Under the pieces are notes generated by a model, which worked only from the letters and a program-made list of their open reading frames with translations, ran no database searches and was not told where the DNA came from. Of a DNA stretch of 64,000 nucleotides, positions 1 to 10,679 are shown in pieces. Position numbers and translations under genes: made by a program. Origin of the DNA: Kalmusia sp. IMI 367209 (lineage: Eukaryota > Ascomycota > Dothideomycetes > Pleosporales > Didymosphaeriaceae); assembly GCA_027946365.1 (NCBI GenBank), contig JAPEUQ010000010.1, positions 744,001 through 808,000 of the forward strand, written 5' to 3'. Each line of letters opens with the position of its first letter. The first letter of the stretch is position 1.

Positions 1-180
1 GTCGCCGGTCTAGTCATACCATCCGAGAGGGAGCCATCTAGGACCTTGTACGCGTTGGCAAGCGCCTGTTTCTGGATATCGTCGATAGACAGCGTCTGCC
101 TCTTGGTGAATGGCCAAGCTGAGGCACTCGAGAAGAGGCACAGCGCCGTGAGGACGTTGACGACCGCGATTCCGGCCATA
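1..180 (-). CDS. Tyrosinase-like secreted protein, N-terminus (partial)
   Basis: An open frame runs from an ATG at 180 down to the window edge, encoding about 60 residues. The first ~20 residues form a signal peptide (hydrophobic core, ending ...SSASA), followed by a WPFTKRQ segment with a KR dibasic site suited to Kex2 cleavage. The next stretch (ALANAYKVLDGSLSDG, then MTRPA) resembles the region preceding the copper-binding domain in fungal secreted tyrosinases, which oxidise phenols to quinones. The two copper sites would lie outside the window, so catalytic residues cannot be checked. Start choice: the only ATG giving a signal peptide; an overlapping frame starting at 201 is a shadow. Family assignment is by resemblance of the short N-terminus and could be wrong. 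Confidence 0.55.
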
Positions 181-1514
181 TCGTGTTGTTGAATCCCTCA
201 CTCACGTACAGGTGAGAGGTTCCCCAACACCCCTCGCTCACCCGGACCCCGCTTTATACATTCCCCAACTCAGTCTTCTCATTCTCGGTCAGGCTTGCAA
301 AGTGCGTTGAGTAACATAGTAGTATATTTAGATACCCACGGCAGAGCTTACCGAAATGCGTCACGAGAGGAGGCAAGGGCTGACCAACGGGGACGCTGCC
401 ATTGACCGAGTCTGGGGTAATGCTCTTTAGGAGCACGCGCTGTCCATCTGCCGTGAATGAGATTTAGGCACGTGCTTGTATCCAATGGTGATCGATCTGC
501 CCGGGGTAGTGTTTAGGATTGAGATGGGATCGGGAAGAGGAACAGAGTGGTGAGCGTATTACCCGCCGACAACCGCGATCGTCACCATTCCCTGCTTTTA
601 GAGATCAGGGTGTTTCGTATGGTGGGAACCTGTTCAAGGAAGAAGATTCAGTCTGGGTCACGGTGTACACAAGCGTGGGTGAGGCTGGATGGTACCTTTG
701 TCTGAATGAAAGCTGCAACCAGAGAAGAGAACGGTGCTCGATCACAAAAATACATCGAAGAACTCCATCATCGCCATTCAAAATCCACAACAAACCCAAG
801 AACCTTCAAAATCCTTTCATTCGCCTCGAATGTCTTCCACCCTTCTCAGCGGTAACACATTATTACGATCGCCAAAACACAGCCCGCATCTATCCGCACG
901 TTAATACCACCATCGGGTTCCGTACATCGTCGCACAAGAATTTTTATTTGCCGACATGTCGTGTGGTTGGGCTCCCTTTCTGCCGGTTGCGCAACACCCA
1001 ATCCACCGCGAGAACCGTAAAGCATTAATATCGTAAGAGTACCTTGCACCTGCACCCCAGGTCTTGGCATAATAATTTTGTCGAGCGCAATATGAACCGA
1101 CAGCCGGTAAGGCATTCGGCAGTATGCCAGATGCTGTGTATTTCTGGCGCAAGCTGTTCGTATAATTGCGTATTAATCGAATCTTGAGCGGCGGTCCAGT
1201 TTGAAGAACGAAAGGAAAACGCTTGCATCGAAAATGGGTTGATCATGTCGAATTCGGATTACGTGCTATAATGGGTGGACCTGTCCGCTGCTCTGCTTAG
1301 GATCGTGGCCATCCGTACCCGAGATGTTTTCCTTCCCTACTAACGATTGCGCATGTCCACAGCCCGTTCAATCAAATGACAATTGACAGGACCCCCACCG
1401 ACGCCCGGTATAATACTAAGTAATGTAGCATTGGCCTGCAGAACACAGCATTTGCTCTGACCTCCACGTGTTACACTGGTATATCTGTTGGAGAAAATCG
1501 TGATCCCGAGCAAA
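181..1514. other. Intergenic, no supported gene
   Basis: This stretch holds the upstream region of the tyrosinase-like gene and the downstream region of the PP4 subunit gene. Several open frames (for example 519-1028 plus, 846-1246 minus) overlap each other, lack domain-like composition and show no splice continuation. I see no RNA gene or repeat. Confidence 0.5.
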
Positions 1515-2903
1515 TTAGTCATCGTTCTTCATCTCTTCATCGCCGTCCTTATCTTCTTTCGCAACAGCGTCCGCTCCAGCCTTTTGCTTGCTATCCTCGT
1601 CCTTCATCTCCTCATCTTTGGGCTCAGTGATAGGCTGCGGACTTCTACTTGAGCGCTCGATGCTCGGTCGTCCCACTGCGCCCTCGATATCCAGATGAGT
1701 CGACCTCTGCGGTCCTGTGTCTTCCATACCGATAACATCCGGACCGCGAGCATGTGGAACTTCCTCTTCGCCTTCGACTGTCTCTATGACCGTGCCTCCG
1801 CCTTCCATGTCACCGACTGAGATTCGGTTGGGATTGGACGTGAGTGAATGCGGATTGTTGAGGACGACACCAGCCTCTTGCTCTTGCCGTAGGATCTCGC
1901 CTTGTGTGACTGGTCCTGTGGATGGTAACGTCTCTCCATCGGGATGTGAGGATGCGATCTGTGACACTCCGTTGGAGCTCGAGGGAGACGTAGCTTGAGC
2001 CCCATTGCTACCATTACCACCAGTCAGCATGGCCACGGTGACTGTCTCTATTCTGCCAGTCCCATTTGGCCCATCGACCATTTCCGTGCTCTCAGATATC
2101 AACTCGTTCTGTCCACGGTTCTGTAACCAAGGTATAGGCGTAAGCAATGCGCCGCCCAAAGACTCGTCGGAGCCGAGAGAGGAAGCTTGGGATGAGGCTG
2201 TCGATGTTGCGCCGTTGAGAAGGCCGGTGGCGGTGGGAAGGACAGCTTGAGGGAGAGGGAAAACGGTGTTTGACGAGGAAACAGAGACTACGCGGTCGAG
2301 TGCTCGTAGGTATGGCGAGAGATACCTATATCTTCTTTTGGGTTCGAGGACGAGTTCTGCAAGTCTTTGTATTGTGTGCGGTGCACCTTTCGAGAAATTG
2401 GTGGACAACGCGTTCCGTATCGACGAGTAGAAGGTTATCGTCTCTGGAGGCAAATCTGGGGAATCTGAGTTGGCGAGGGCAAAGGCGGGCACCGAGGGTC
2501 GAGACGGCGTTTTTGGAGCGGCATTTTCCTTGTCGCCTGCCTGCGACTCTTGGCTCGAGCCTTGCGTTTGCTGTCTTGAGGGCGTGTGGGGGACCGGCGA
2601 GCTCGCATTGTGCGGCGGCTTGGGGAAATCGGCGACTATCTAGGCAGCATTAGCACTGGAGTGGACAGCGCGCAGACATGTATTCACCTCATCTAGGCGA
2701 TCGAGAATATATTTGAGCGCGTCGGGCCAGTCGGCACTGCAATTGACATCAGTGAGCGCGTGGCAAGCGATGGAGGAGCACCCACGCATCTAACGAGCCG
2801 TCCTCGGCTGCCTTCTGTAGGACTTTCTCTGCTGCCCAAGTGTAAGCTTATGACTAGATCAACGCGACAGCAGCACCTAGGTAGACATACCAGTCAACGC
2901 CAT
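1515..2903 (-). CDS. Protein phosphatase 4 regulatory subunit 2 (PPP4R2/Psy4-like)
   Basis: Model: complement of join(1515..2639, 2688..2736, 2786..2831, 2891..2903), 410 residues. The N-terminus (MALTAEKVLQKAAEDG, then a WPDALKYILDRLDEIV segment) and the block IQRLAELVLEPKRRYRYL / YLRALDRVVSVSSS at about residues 105-150 match the PPP4R2 family, which targets the PP4 catalytic subunit in DNA-damage checkpoint recovery, in the nucleus. After residue ~160 the chain becomes low complexity, then acidic and lysine-rich, usual for this family. Exon 1 is only 13 nt (ATG GCG TTG ACT G). Introns are 59, 49 and 48 nt; the last ends with a GCTAATG branch point and TAG. The frame is continuous across all joins. 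An in-frame GTG at 2492 is not a start because the coding frame continues upstream into the spliced exons. Confidence 0.85.
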
Positions 2904-3388
2904 AGGGATGCAATTTATGTAATCGCGGGCTGGGGCGCCGGTGGAGAGCGGTCGTAACTGTACGCGCTAGTAATGCATCGCGCATGACGTAAGCGAGCGC
3001 GAGCGCACATAGAAAGACGTGCAGGAAGACAAGGTCCTTTAATGACACCAGCTTGCCAGGTCCCCGCCGAGATTCACGCGCATAGAAAAGGTGGTATAGA
3101 GACAGTAAATGATGTTCAAAGGCATGGTCACATGTCTTCTAGAGCGTCTTTGGAATTTTTTCTTTCGAAATCGAAGAGTCATCACATATATAGTAATCGT
3201 AATATGTACAAGACAGGCAATATGCGCCTCGTCCACCCCCAAATCTTCTTAATAATGACAATAGGTTCGCGCCAGAAAGAATGTAAAATGGGGTATATCG
3301 CACCAAATGACCAGAGTTCAAATCCTTCCAAGTGAACATGACACCGTGAATCGACAACGAAAAAGGCTATGCTGCGCTGCGTTATGCG
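2904..3388. other. Intergenic between two minus-strand genes
   Basis: This is the upstream region of the PP4 subunit gene and the downstream region of the helical-repeat protein gene. A GTTCAAATCC stretch near 3314-3324 resembles a tRNA B box, but no tRNA fold or A box precedes it. Nothing else is seen. Confidence 0.5.
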
Positions 3389-5419
3389 TTACGCGTTAAT
3401 GATGAGATTGCGTTGCCCGGCATCCTCCGGGTGAGATCCAAACACAAATCGGTAGAGGTCAGTCATCCAGTTAAAACTTTTGCTCCGAGCCATCCACTGA
3501 ACCGCTCTGCCAATTTCACTGCAAGTGAGCCTGCGAAGTGGCTGCGTATGAATATTGCGGAGCGTAGGATCAGTGAGGACGAGGTGCTTGTAGTGTTCAA
3601 AGAGCGTGATCTGCCAGGGCATGGAACCGAAGCTATTGGAAGGTAGGGAACGAATGAAATCGGGTAGCGGAATTTGCCGGGAGTATCCGGTGTTGATTGC
3701 GGCTTTGACAATGAGACCCTTAAGACGGATGAGATTGGGGTCTTCTCGGCCGGCTGTTGCGGTGGAAGAGCTATGGATAGATTGCGAAGCGTCCGAATAT
3801 GTGGAAAGATTTGAGGATGAGGACGACCAGCGGTCATGGGTGCGCGTTTGACCTGCTTCTGGGCCCAATATTAGGATGTTGGGAACGTTTGGTTCTTCTG
3901 CGGGGGAAAATTCTTCGCGCTCGTCGAATATGGTGGTGGGTGTCTCCGGGTGCATCAACAATTGTTTCCTTATTGACACCGCTGAATGGTAAGATTCGTT
4001 CAAACTTGAAGAACGTCCAGAGGTGTCTGAATAGGTGGTTTGCGAGTGTGACACAGAGGCGGGGGCGGCGGTAAATGTGTACTGAGAGGGACGAGGAGTT
4101 CCGCGATCTGGTCGTACCTGTGTCCATCCTTCTCGGAAGAGGTCGCACAGCTCCCAGCATGCCTGGATGGCGGATCCAAAAATTTCTTCGTCCGCCGGCT
4201 TGTTATCGCGGCTGTTCTGGCGGATGCTAAACAGCATCTCGGCCAAAGACCAGCAGGCGTGAAGGAGTGCATCTGTCTCCTCAGGAAGCGACGTCCTCTG
4301 CTTCATCAGTCTGTGACACAGAGTCAGATAAAACTCCAATGTGCGTTCCTGGAATGCTTCTGGTAAATTGCGATCATGAGCATTGTAAAGGTGGTTGTTC
4401 AGCTCGAAGCTGACTCTCAGTACCGAGTCCGCAGCTTCATCCCCGCGTTCACGCACATCAAACAAAGCCTGGCAAAAATCGCGACAGAGCTCCAACGTCG
4501 GCTTGATCTGGGTCGTGGGGTCCTCGTCTCGGCTTTCGTATAGTCGCTGGCAAAGGCGCCAGCAAGTTCTCCATGCGTGCTCTTGGACGCCGCCGCGGTG
4601 GCCTGAATATTGGAACATTCGTAGGCGGTGGTTTTGGCTCAGCTTGGCAAGCGTGTTGCAAAGGGTCCAGCACTCATGTAAAGCGTTCCGTAGGGCCGCG
4701 ACTTCCTTTTCCGTCTCATTGATGCCGTGAAGAACCTCCCCCATTGTTTGCGTGCCTGCGTTGGCCGCCATGGTTGCAAGCGGGGATTCTGGTTTTTGCG
4801 CATCGCCCAGCTGGCTCTCGTCATTTTCAAAGGTGGAACTCGAGGCTGTCTCCGATATGCTAATATCTTCTGACTCGGCGATATCTGGAGAAATAAGCTT
4901 GGAGTATTGACTAGAGGGATTCCGGACTTACCAGCGAGGCTGACGCTAACCCGCGCACTGCGTCGCTTGCCATCCTCCTCGTAGTCCTGACGCGTCTGCG
5001 CGCGCGGAGTGGAGCGATCTGGCGCGCCGGAAGAGGGAACATCAGTGTCGATTGGGTGCGTGTAAGTCGAAGCATGCTGTGGACGTTCAGCCATCACAAT
5101 CCGGGACAGAGCTACATGAGCACGACGGACCTTCTCGTCGGGGATCATGTTTGCTTCTGGTGTCTGCGGAGACACCACAGCAGTATGATCCGAGGTGGTC
5201 TCATTTGACGAAGGGACCGACACGCTCGACCGGTTCTGTGTCGTGTTAGCGCCCATGTAGTGTAACCCAACTGCGCGATACATACAAATGTTTTGAAGTT
5301 CGCCGGCGCATGAATGACTGACTGCGGCGCGTCGTCGGAGTCAGCACGCAGGCGCACAGGAAGCGATGTAACAAGCCGTGAGGGCTGCAAGCCGTTAGCT
5401 ACGTCCACGTAGAGATAGA

Positions 5420-5494
<75 letters not shown>

Positions 5495-5935
5495 AGCGCG
5501 GCGCGTACCTTGACGTTGCTCTCCATGCTTGCCGGGCTGACGATGTCGTCCAAGGGTGACCTGATGTCGCTGCCCTCGTCCTCGCTGACCTGGTTCACCT
5601 GCGCGTCGTCCTCAATCTGCGTGCCGTGTCAGCGCTGTCTGCGTACGCTTCTTTCTCGCAGCATCTACCTCGGTTCCACTGGTGCCATTGCTGTCCACGG
5701 GCGAGGGGTCGACCGTAGAGGGATAGGGACTCGGCGGAGGCTGCAGGTGGTCCGAGGCATTGGAGGACCTGGGGGTTTCCATTAGCGCTGCCCGTCAATG
5801 CCTGACGAAGTCGCACCTGTTGGAGAAGACGTTGGCGAAGGGGGCCGGCGACGAGGGCGAGTCGGTATACGGGCTGAACGAGGACTTCAGGCCGTTGGTG
5901 GTCGGAGACGGCATGAGCTGCGTCGCGGTGGCCAT
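3389..5935 (-). CDS. Conserved fungal protein with helical CW/LC repeats (DUF7624-like)
   Basis: Model: complement of join(3389..4884, 4932..5235, 5286..5384, 5509..5616, 5669..5768, 5817..5935), 741 residues; all five joins keep frame with GT-AG ends. The start (MATATQLMPSPTT) is followed by ~245 residues of Ser/Pro-rich, probably disordered sequence. From about residue 250 there are repeated helical elements with C-W-x-L-C or similar spacing (LHECWTLCNTLAKL, AWRTCWRLCQRLYE, LELCRDFCQALFD, LHACWSLAEMLF, IQACWELCDLF), then a Ser-rich linker and a conserved C-terminal block ending in LYRFVFGSHPEDAGQRN. I associate this architecture with the fungal DUF7624 family; function unknown. Intron 3 (5385-5508) contains a 68-nt dinucleotide run. 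Exon assignment at the 5' end is the least certain part. Confidence 0.75.
5424..5491. repeat. (GT)n / (CA)n microsatellite, about 34 units, inside an intron
   Basis: An uninterrupted GT dinucleotide run of about 68 nt on the plus strand, CA on the coding strand of the gene at 3389-5935. It lies between the donor (GTACGC) and the branch point/acceptor (AGCTAAC...TTGCAG) of a 124-nt intron. Such runs are length-variable between strains. Confidence 0.95.
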
Positions 5936-8517
5936 CACTCGATGCGCGTCCCCGCAGGCAGTGGCACTCTCGAGGGAGGGCCGGGACGGGAGCCCTTTGT
6001 ATGGCTCTGGCGGTCTCCAAAGCGGCCGGCTCTGGCCGCCTACAAGACGGGCGCGCTGGAGGCTCTGGCGCAAGGCTGAACGCAGGCAGCTCGATGCAGC
6101 TCAGGCCGAGGGGCGCGGCGCAGGAGCGGTGGTGCAGCGGCGGGCGGGTAGGACGACAGAGTCGATTTGCGAGATAGCAGCCGGCTGCTAAGAGGGCCGC
6201 AGATGCCGTGGATGGGTTGGGAGGGGTTAGGATGCGCGCTGCGTTTCGTTTCACCGACTGCGGATGCGCGCCTGGCTCGCTGGACTCGGTGGACGAGGGC
6301 GAGAGGTGAGATGCTGCGCGCGCTGCCCTGAACTCATCCTCCGCCCTCGCCTGCTCCTGCTCCACCTGCTCGTGGCCCCAGCTGTCCTGGCCTGCCCTTG
6401 CTTAGCTCTACCGGCCGCTGGGCTGCATGCCGCCAACCACAGCCCGCCCCAGGGGCTGCTGTAAGCGCCGACGATGCCGCTAACGCGTGGGATCCCGCTA
6501 GCCATCCTTCGTCGTCGCTCATCACTGCTCGCGCACACGCTCGTGGGTCAGTAGTCAGTCCCGTCGAGCTGGATACCAGCTGTCTTTGGGTCGAAACCAA
6601 AAGCCACACCAGAGCAGCTTTGCTGAGACGACCTGTCTGCCAACGGCAGAGCCTATTCGGGACGTCTCCAGCGCCATAATTCTCCGAAATGGCCATCCCG
6701 CGGAACACGCCTCCCTACTCGTCCCCCGGGCCTTTTCTTTTGCGTTATCACACCAACAAACTTCCAGGATTCGCCGACCGTTACCTTTGTCTCAAGCCTC
6801 CTAGCGGCCCTCCCTCGCCGGCAGGCCCAGTCTACACTAATGCACCTGTGTCCACGCTCGAATTGTACACCCGGCTGATTCACGTGTCTCCCATCTGCTG
6901 CACCAGGGAGGCGTCGAACGACTTCCTGGGATATTGCTCCGACCTCTCTGGGCCAACGTGGCCGGCTCCCACCAAATGACGCGAAGGCAACTGTGCCCAA
7001 ATCCTACAGACATGCACCATCTTTTACGCCCCCATCGCTGCGGGGCATTTGCACCACGTTGATCGACGAGGGCTACAGCATCGACCGCAACTTTCACTAG
7101 CACCGCATTGGCGTCGCTTAGGACTGGTGCTGGGATCCTGTCTTCTACTCAGCAGCCGTTATCCTACAGTACCTGGACCTTCTGAAGTCAGCAGCCCAAA
7201 CCTCAATACCCCACTTCGCTGCAACAGAGAGTGATTTTCTAAACAAACTAATGTATTACAGAATGGTCAATTAGGGAAAGTGGCGCCGTTGCCGACATAC
7301 GGCGCCCCAGAGGCGCAGAATTACCCGCGCCAGATATTCCCAATTCGGTAACACGCACCATCAAGACACCGCACGTTCGTTCGGCTCGCATGTCTCGTGC
7401 TTCTAGTGACGAGTCCAAGTAAACCTTCGCTCAAGGCTTACGTGGATGAAATTGTCCAATGCGCCAATTTGCCATTCCAGCACCCTTTATGTTCGCTTCC
7501 TCAGATCGCCGTCGGGTAGGGACTTGCTCCAGGACTCTTCTATCGAATGGACATGAACCTTCAGAAGAAGACAATAGAGTCTAGTAACGCTAGTGCCTTG
7601 TGGTGTACCCGAGACCAGACCCTTGGGCGTAGCCATTGGGACCGACCTCCACCTTGACCGCCCTGTTCCTTCGCCTTCTTTGTTCGCCGATCTCGATGTG
7701 CATCGCCATGAACTTACTCCCACAACTTCAAGCCTTTCCTTTTGAGACCTCGAAGGCATGCGAGCGTGCAGCGCACTAATGCCAGACCAGGATAACGGGC
7801 GCGTATCTGGGCCATATCTTTGGCGAGGACATAGCTGACCAACGCATCGAAGACTTGCAGTAGGTCAGAGCTCGAGGAAACTTCTTCACAACCACTCTAT
7901 CGATGACACAATCTTTCTACTATGGTCAAAGCTTTGAGACATTTTAGTTCTTTCTTTCCACGAGGCACTCAGCAGTTGCGACGATGTAGGGCCACCAGCA
8001 GTACGACCACCATCTCAGAAGGATCAAGGCTCGCCTAATTCTTGGGGCAGCGAACAGATGGTCCATGTCAGCGAGTAAGCGTGCCCTCCGAGAAATCACA
8101 TATGCTGATTCGCACGGAAAGGGACGATGGAGAAAGCCACCGAGAGCTTAGAAGGTTGCGATACACCCCTCTTTACAACCGAAGTCATGATTTCAGGCCA
8201 CTTTGATAGACAGCAGAACAGCAAAGTAGATTAACCAATGATCGATACTTTGTAAAGCTTACTCCAAACCTTATACACACGAAAGTCCGCCGTGGCTTAT
8301 GCATGATAGCTTTGCCGCGAGACGCGCCGCAAACGCCGGTGCAAGACAACCTCGCCCTCACCGATCAGAAGCACCATGAAGTACAGTCATTCACTATCCT
8401 CAGTAATACCATCCTGCTCACTGTTTCTGGTGAGTCCACTGTGTACGCTAGTCTGACGTCGTCCGTGCATGTAGCAGTTAAGCGCCGCGGCCTGCTCCAC
8501 CACCAACTTGAGCCTCC

Positions 8518-8649
8518 ATGTTTCAACGCATTCTACGCAGAGCCTCCGCCGCACTCGTGCGCAGTATCGCATTCAAGTCTGCCTTGCCAACACATCACCG
8601 CTCCGCATTCATCGTTCCGTCTTCCAATTGTCCCCTATCCAAATTATAG
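8518..8649 (+). other. Small frame with mitochondrial-presequence-like N-terminus (43 codons)
   Basis: The frame begins MFQRILRRASAALVRSIAF: arginine-rich, no acidic residues, amphipathic, as in mitochondrial targeting peptides. It stops at TAG 8647 without an obvious donor site continuing it. It overlaps a larger open frame (8303-8728), so it may be chance or a relic of a first exon. Confidence 0.15.
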
Positions 8650-8969
8650 TGATCGACCTGCGATGACATTCACGCAAGGCCACCCTTCTGAGCCGACAAC
8701 ACTGCCGTCCTTGGAACTCGATCGATAGCAGAAGCGACAAGATGCTTGACCACAAAGAGGACGTGGTCCGAAAGGCGAAGTCAAGAGATGCCCAGGTGGT
8801 CGCGTGGACACAGTCCTTTGGTACGCTAGCATGTCCGCCTCCGCTAGCTGACGACGGTCGCATGTCACTTCTCCAATGGCTCACTTACTTCCAACGTCAA
8901 CTTCATAGCTTCGAAATTGCTTTGCGGCTGAGCGTAATCATTTGTCAATCTCGTTCTACAATCAGAGGA

Positions 8970-9050
8970 TAAAGTTTGAGGACTTTCCCACTTTTGTATT
9001 ATTTATCCCTGGGGTAACTCAGCTCACCACATGTCCTCAAACTCTGATCC
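8970..9050 (+). repeat. Dispersed repeat family, copy 1
   Basis: It shares the order GTTTGAGGACT - about 10 nt - TTTGTATTAT, then CCTGGGGTAACT.AGCTCA with the copy at 30200-30270; similarity continues more weakly for another ~40 nt. No coding capacity. Confidence 0.6.
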
Positions 9051-9354
9051 CAGTACTATATGAGGTCGAACGGACCTTTCGGATCATACGATATCATCAT
9101 AATATGCTAAGCCTCCGATTTGCCGAGTAATTATCTTCTACTGATAGAAGGCATAAGCTGTTCACCCTTTATCTTTGCTTTCTTGATTGGCTCTTACTTC
9201 AAGTCTCATCACTTCTAGTGCCTCCGCATGGAGGGCCATTAAGAGCATCAAAAGACGGCATTTCGTCATCTCCTCTCACTTTTCAGGAATGACAAGTAGA
9301 GATCATGTTGTTATGCATCATCTCAATCCTAGAAGCTAAAGTAAATGTACGCAC

Positions 9355-9415
9355 ATCCGAGGACCGTCCCTCTACGTATCGTGTATACTGGGATGATATC
9401 ATGCACAATGGCTGC
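9355..9415 (+). repeat. Dispersed repeat family, copy 2
   Basis: GAGGACC, then GTATCGTGTATACTGGGAT, then ATGCACAATGGCTGCTTAA. It is closest to the copy inside the intron at 16530-16605, which has GTATCGTGTCTACTGGGTAA and GCACAATGAG. Confidence 0.5.
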
Positions 9416-9599
9416 TTAATTTTTGTCGTAGTGTACGTGTCGATCAAGCACATCGATCTCCAAGTCTATAGTACAACCCAGGGCAATTCAAAGTAACCCA
9501 CTATCGAAGACTAGCAACCAACTTTTCGGGTCTGATCGGCTCCACCGAAGGCATAGACAATCGCACTTCCCGCTCGACACCCTCGCAAGCTTTGTTTCC

Positions 9600-9618
9600 A
9601 AAAAAAAAAAAAAAAAAA
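9600..9618 (+). repeat. Poly(A) run of about 19 nt
   Basis: A homopolymer in a gene-poor region, followed ~40 nt later by a second short A run near 9661. It could be the tail of a decayed retroposon, but no element body or target-site duplication is recognisable. Confidence 0.5.
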
Positions 9619-10247
9619 TTAAACTCCGTGGCTAATTCCGTTCAATTAGACTTCGTCTCCAAAAAAAGACGTGTCGATCATCTAGCGCTACCGCAGCCAA
9701 TCCCCTCGCTTACCCAGCCGCCTGGCTTTTCCACCCCGCACTCGCCCAACGTCTAACATATCCCACTAATTTTGGTCTTTTGTTCCAATGTTCGTATTTG
9801 GGACTATATTTGCTCTCACGTAAGGCATATACCTAGCTGCCTCGATGGTCGCAGCATCGGGATTGGGGGATGCCGGAGAGAAGCTAGTCAAGCCACAGAA
9901 CCGACCGATAAACGAGGCGCGTAGGATCCGATCTGCTGCACGACATTGTCGTGAGAAACGTTTCACTCGCAAGGCTTTGCGCCCCGTTTCCCTCCTGCCT
10001 GTTTTTGCATTTCTTGTGCTACAGCGAACGTTGCAACCTTGTAGATTTTGTGTTAGTGCTTGCTCGCCGGTGGAGAGTAGGTTGTATACTTTTAGATCGA
10101 AAATATAGAGATTCGTCATTGTTTGACACGTGATACCACAACAGCTGTCTTGTGTGGCTAACGGAGGACTCTGGAAGACTAGGTATACAATGTTATTCTA
10201 GCACGCAATGGTGAATTTATTCGCTGGAGATCAGAATGTAAGGGCAT

Positions 10248-10300
10248 ACGTTCTGAGGCTGTTCTCGTTGGTATCGTGTATTCTGCAATGCTTTGACCCA
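10248..10300 (+). repeat. Dispersed repeat family, weak copy
   Basis: It contains CTGAGGCTGTTC, then GGTATCGTGTATTCTG, aligning with the 5' half of the family; the CTGGGGTAA core is degraded. Confidence 0.3.
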
Positions 10301-10679
10301 CGATACATGTCCAGACTTTCAAGCAAGTGCTGCGCATAAAGAAATTTACGGCTCATGATTTGCATATATATCCCCATGATCGCGTGTATTCATAGGGTAC
10401 TGACGAAGGCACGTTGCTTTCCCTAAAGCCCTCTGATTGCTCAATTCATGTTCCTTGACGCACTTATTTTGTTCACCCCTTCTAAGCTTGACCTTGACTT
10501 TAAGACTCTCATCCCACATACTCAGATCTGCTTTTTACGCGGATTAGCAGATATTTCAAAAGGTCTCTGCTCTACATTTCGCCCTCTCGAGATACCTGCC
10601 CTTGCTGCCAGCAACGCACTAATTTCAATGAAGAAGTCATGCCGTCGTGGGAGCCTTTCGAGCGAGGCCCCACCTTGGA

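Larger units (their letters stand above)
5936..10679. other. Gene-poor 4.7-kb region with relic-like sequence
   Basis: 5936-6980 is GC-rich and probably includes the leader and promoter of the minus-strand gene ending at 3389. From 7000 onward frames are short and inconsistent on both strands, and composition shifts toward AT near 8900-10450. It contains several dispersed repeat copies (8970-9050, 9355-9415, 10248-10300), a run of ~19 A at 9600-9618, and a small frame at 8518-8649. A plus-strand frame at 8303-8728 (141 codons) has no recognisable features. I support no gene here. Confidence 0.45.

Noticed and set aside
519..1028. 169-codon plus-strand frame
   Set aside because: Overlaps several frames on the other strand, has no domain character and no supporting signals.
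3300..3330. tRNA B-box-like GTTCAAATCC
   Set aside because: No A box or acceptor stem at the right distance.
5420..5785. Open frame beginning with a Cys-Val alternation
   Set aside because: It is a translation of the GT dinucleotide repeat and of the reverse strand of coding exons.
5595..6365. 256-codon minus-strand frame
   Set aside because: It is a shadow of the true exons at 5616-5935 in another frame; the spliced model gives conserved-looking protein instead.
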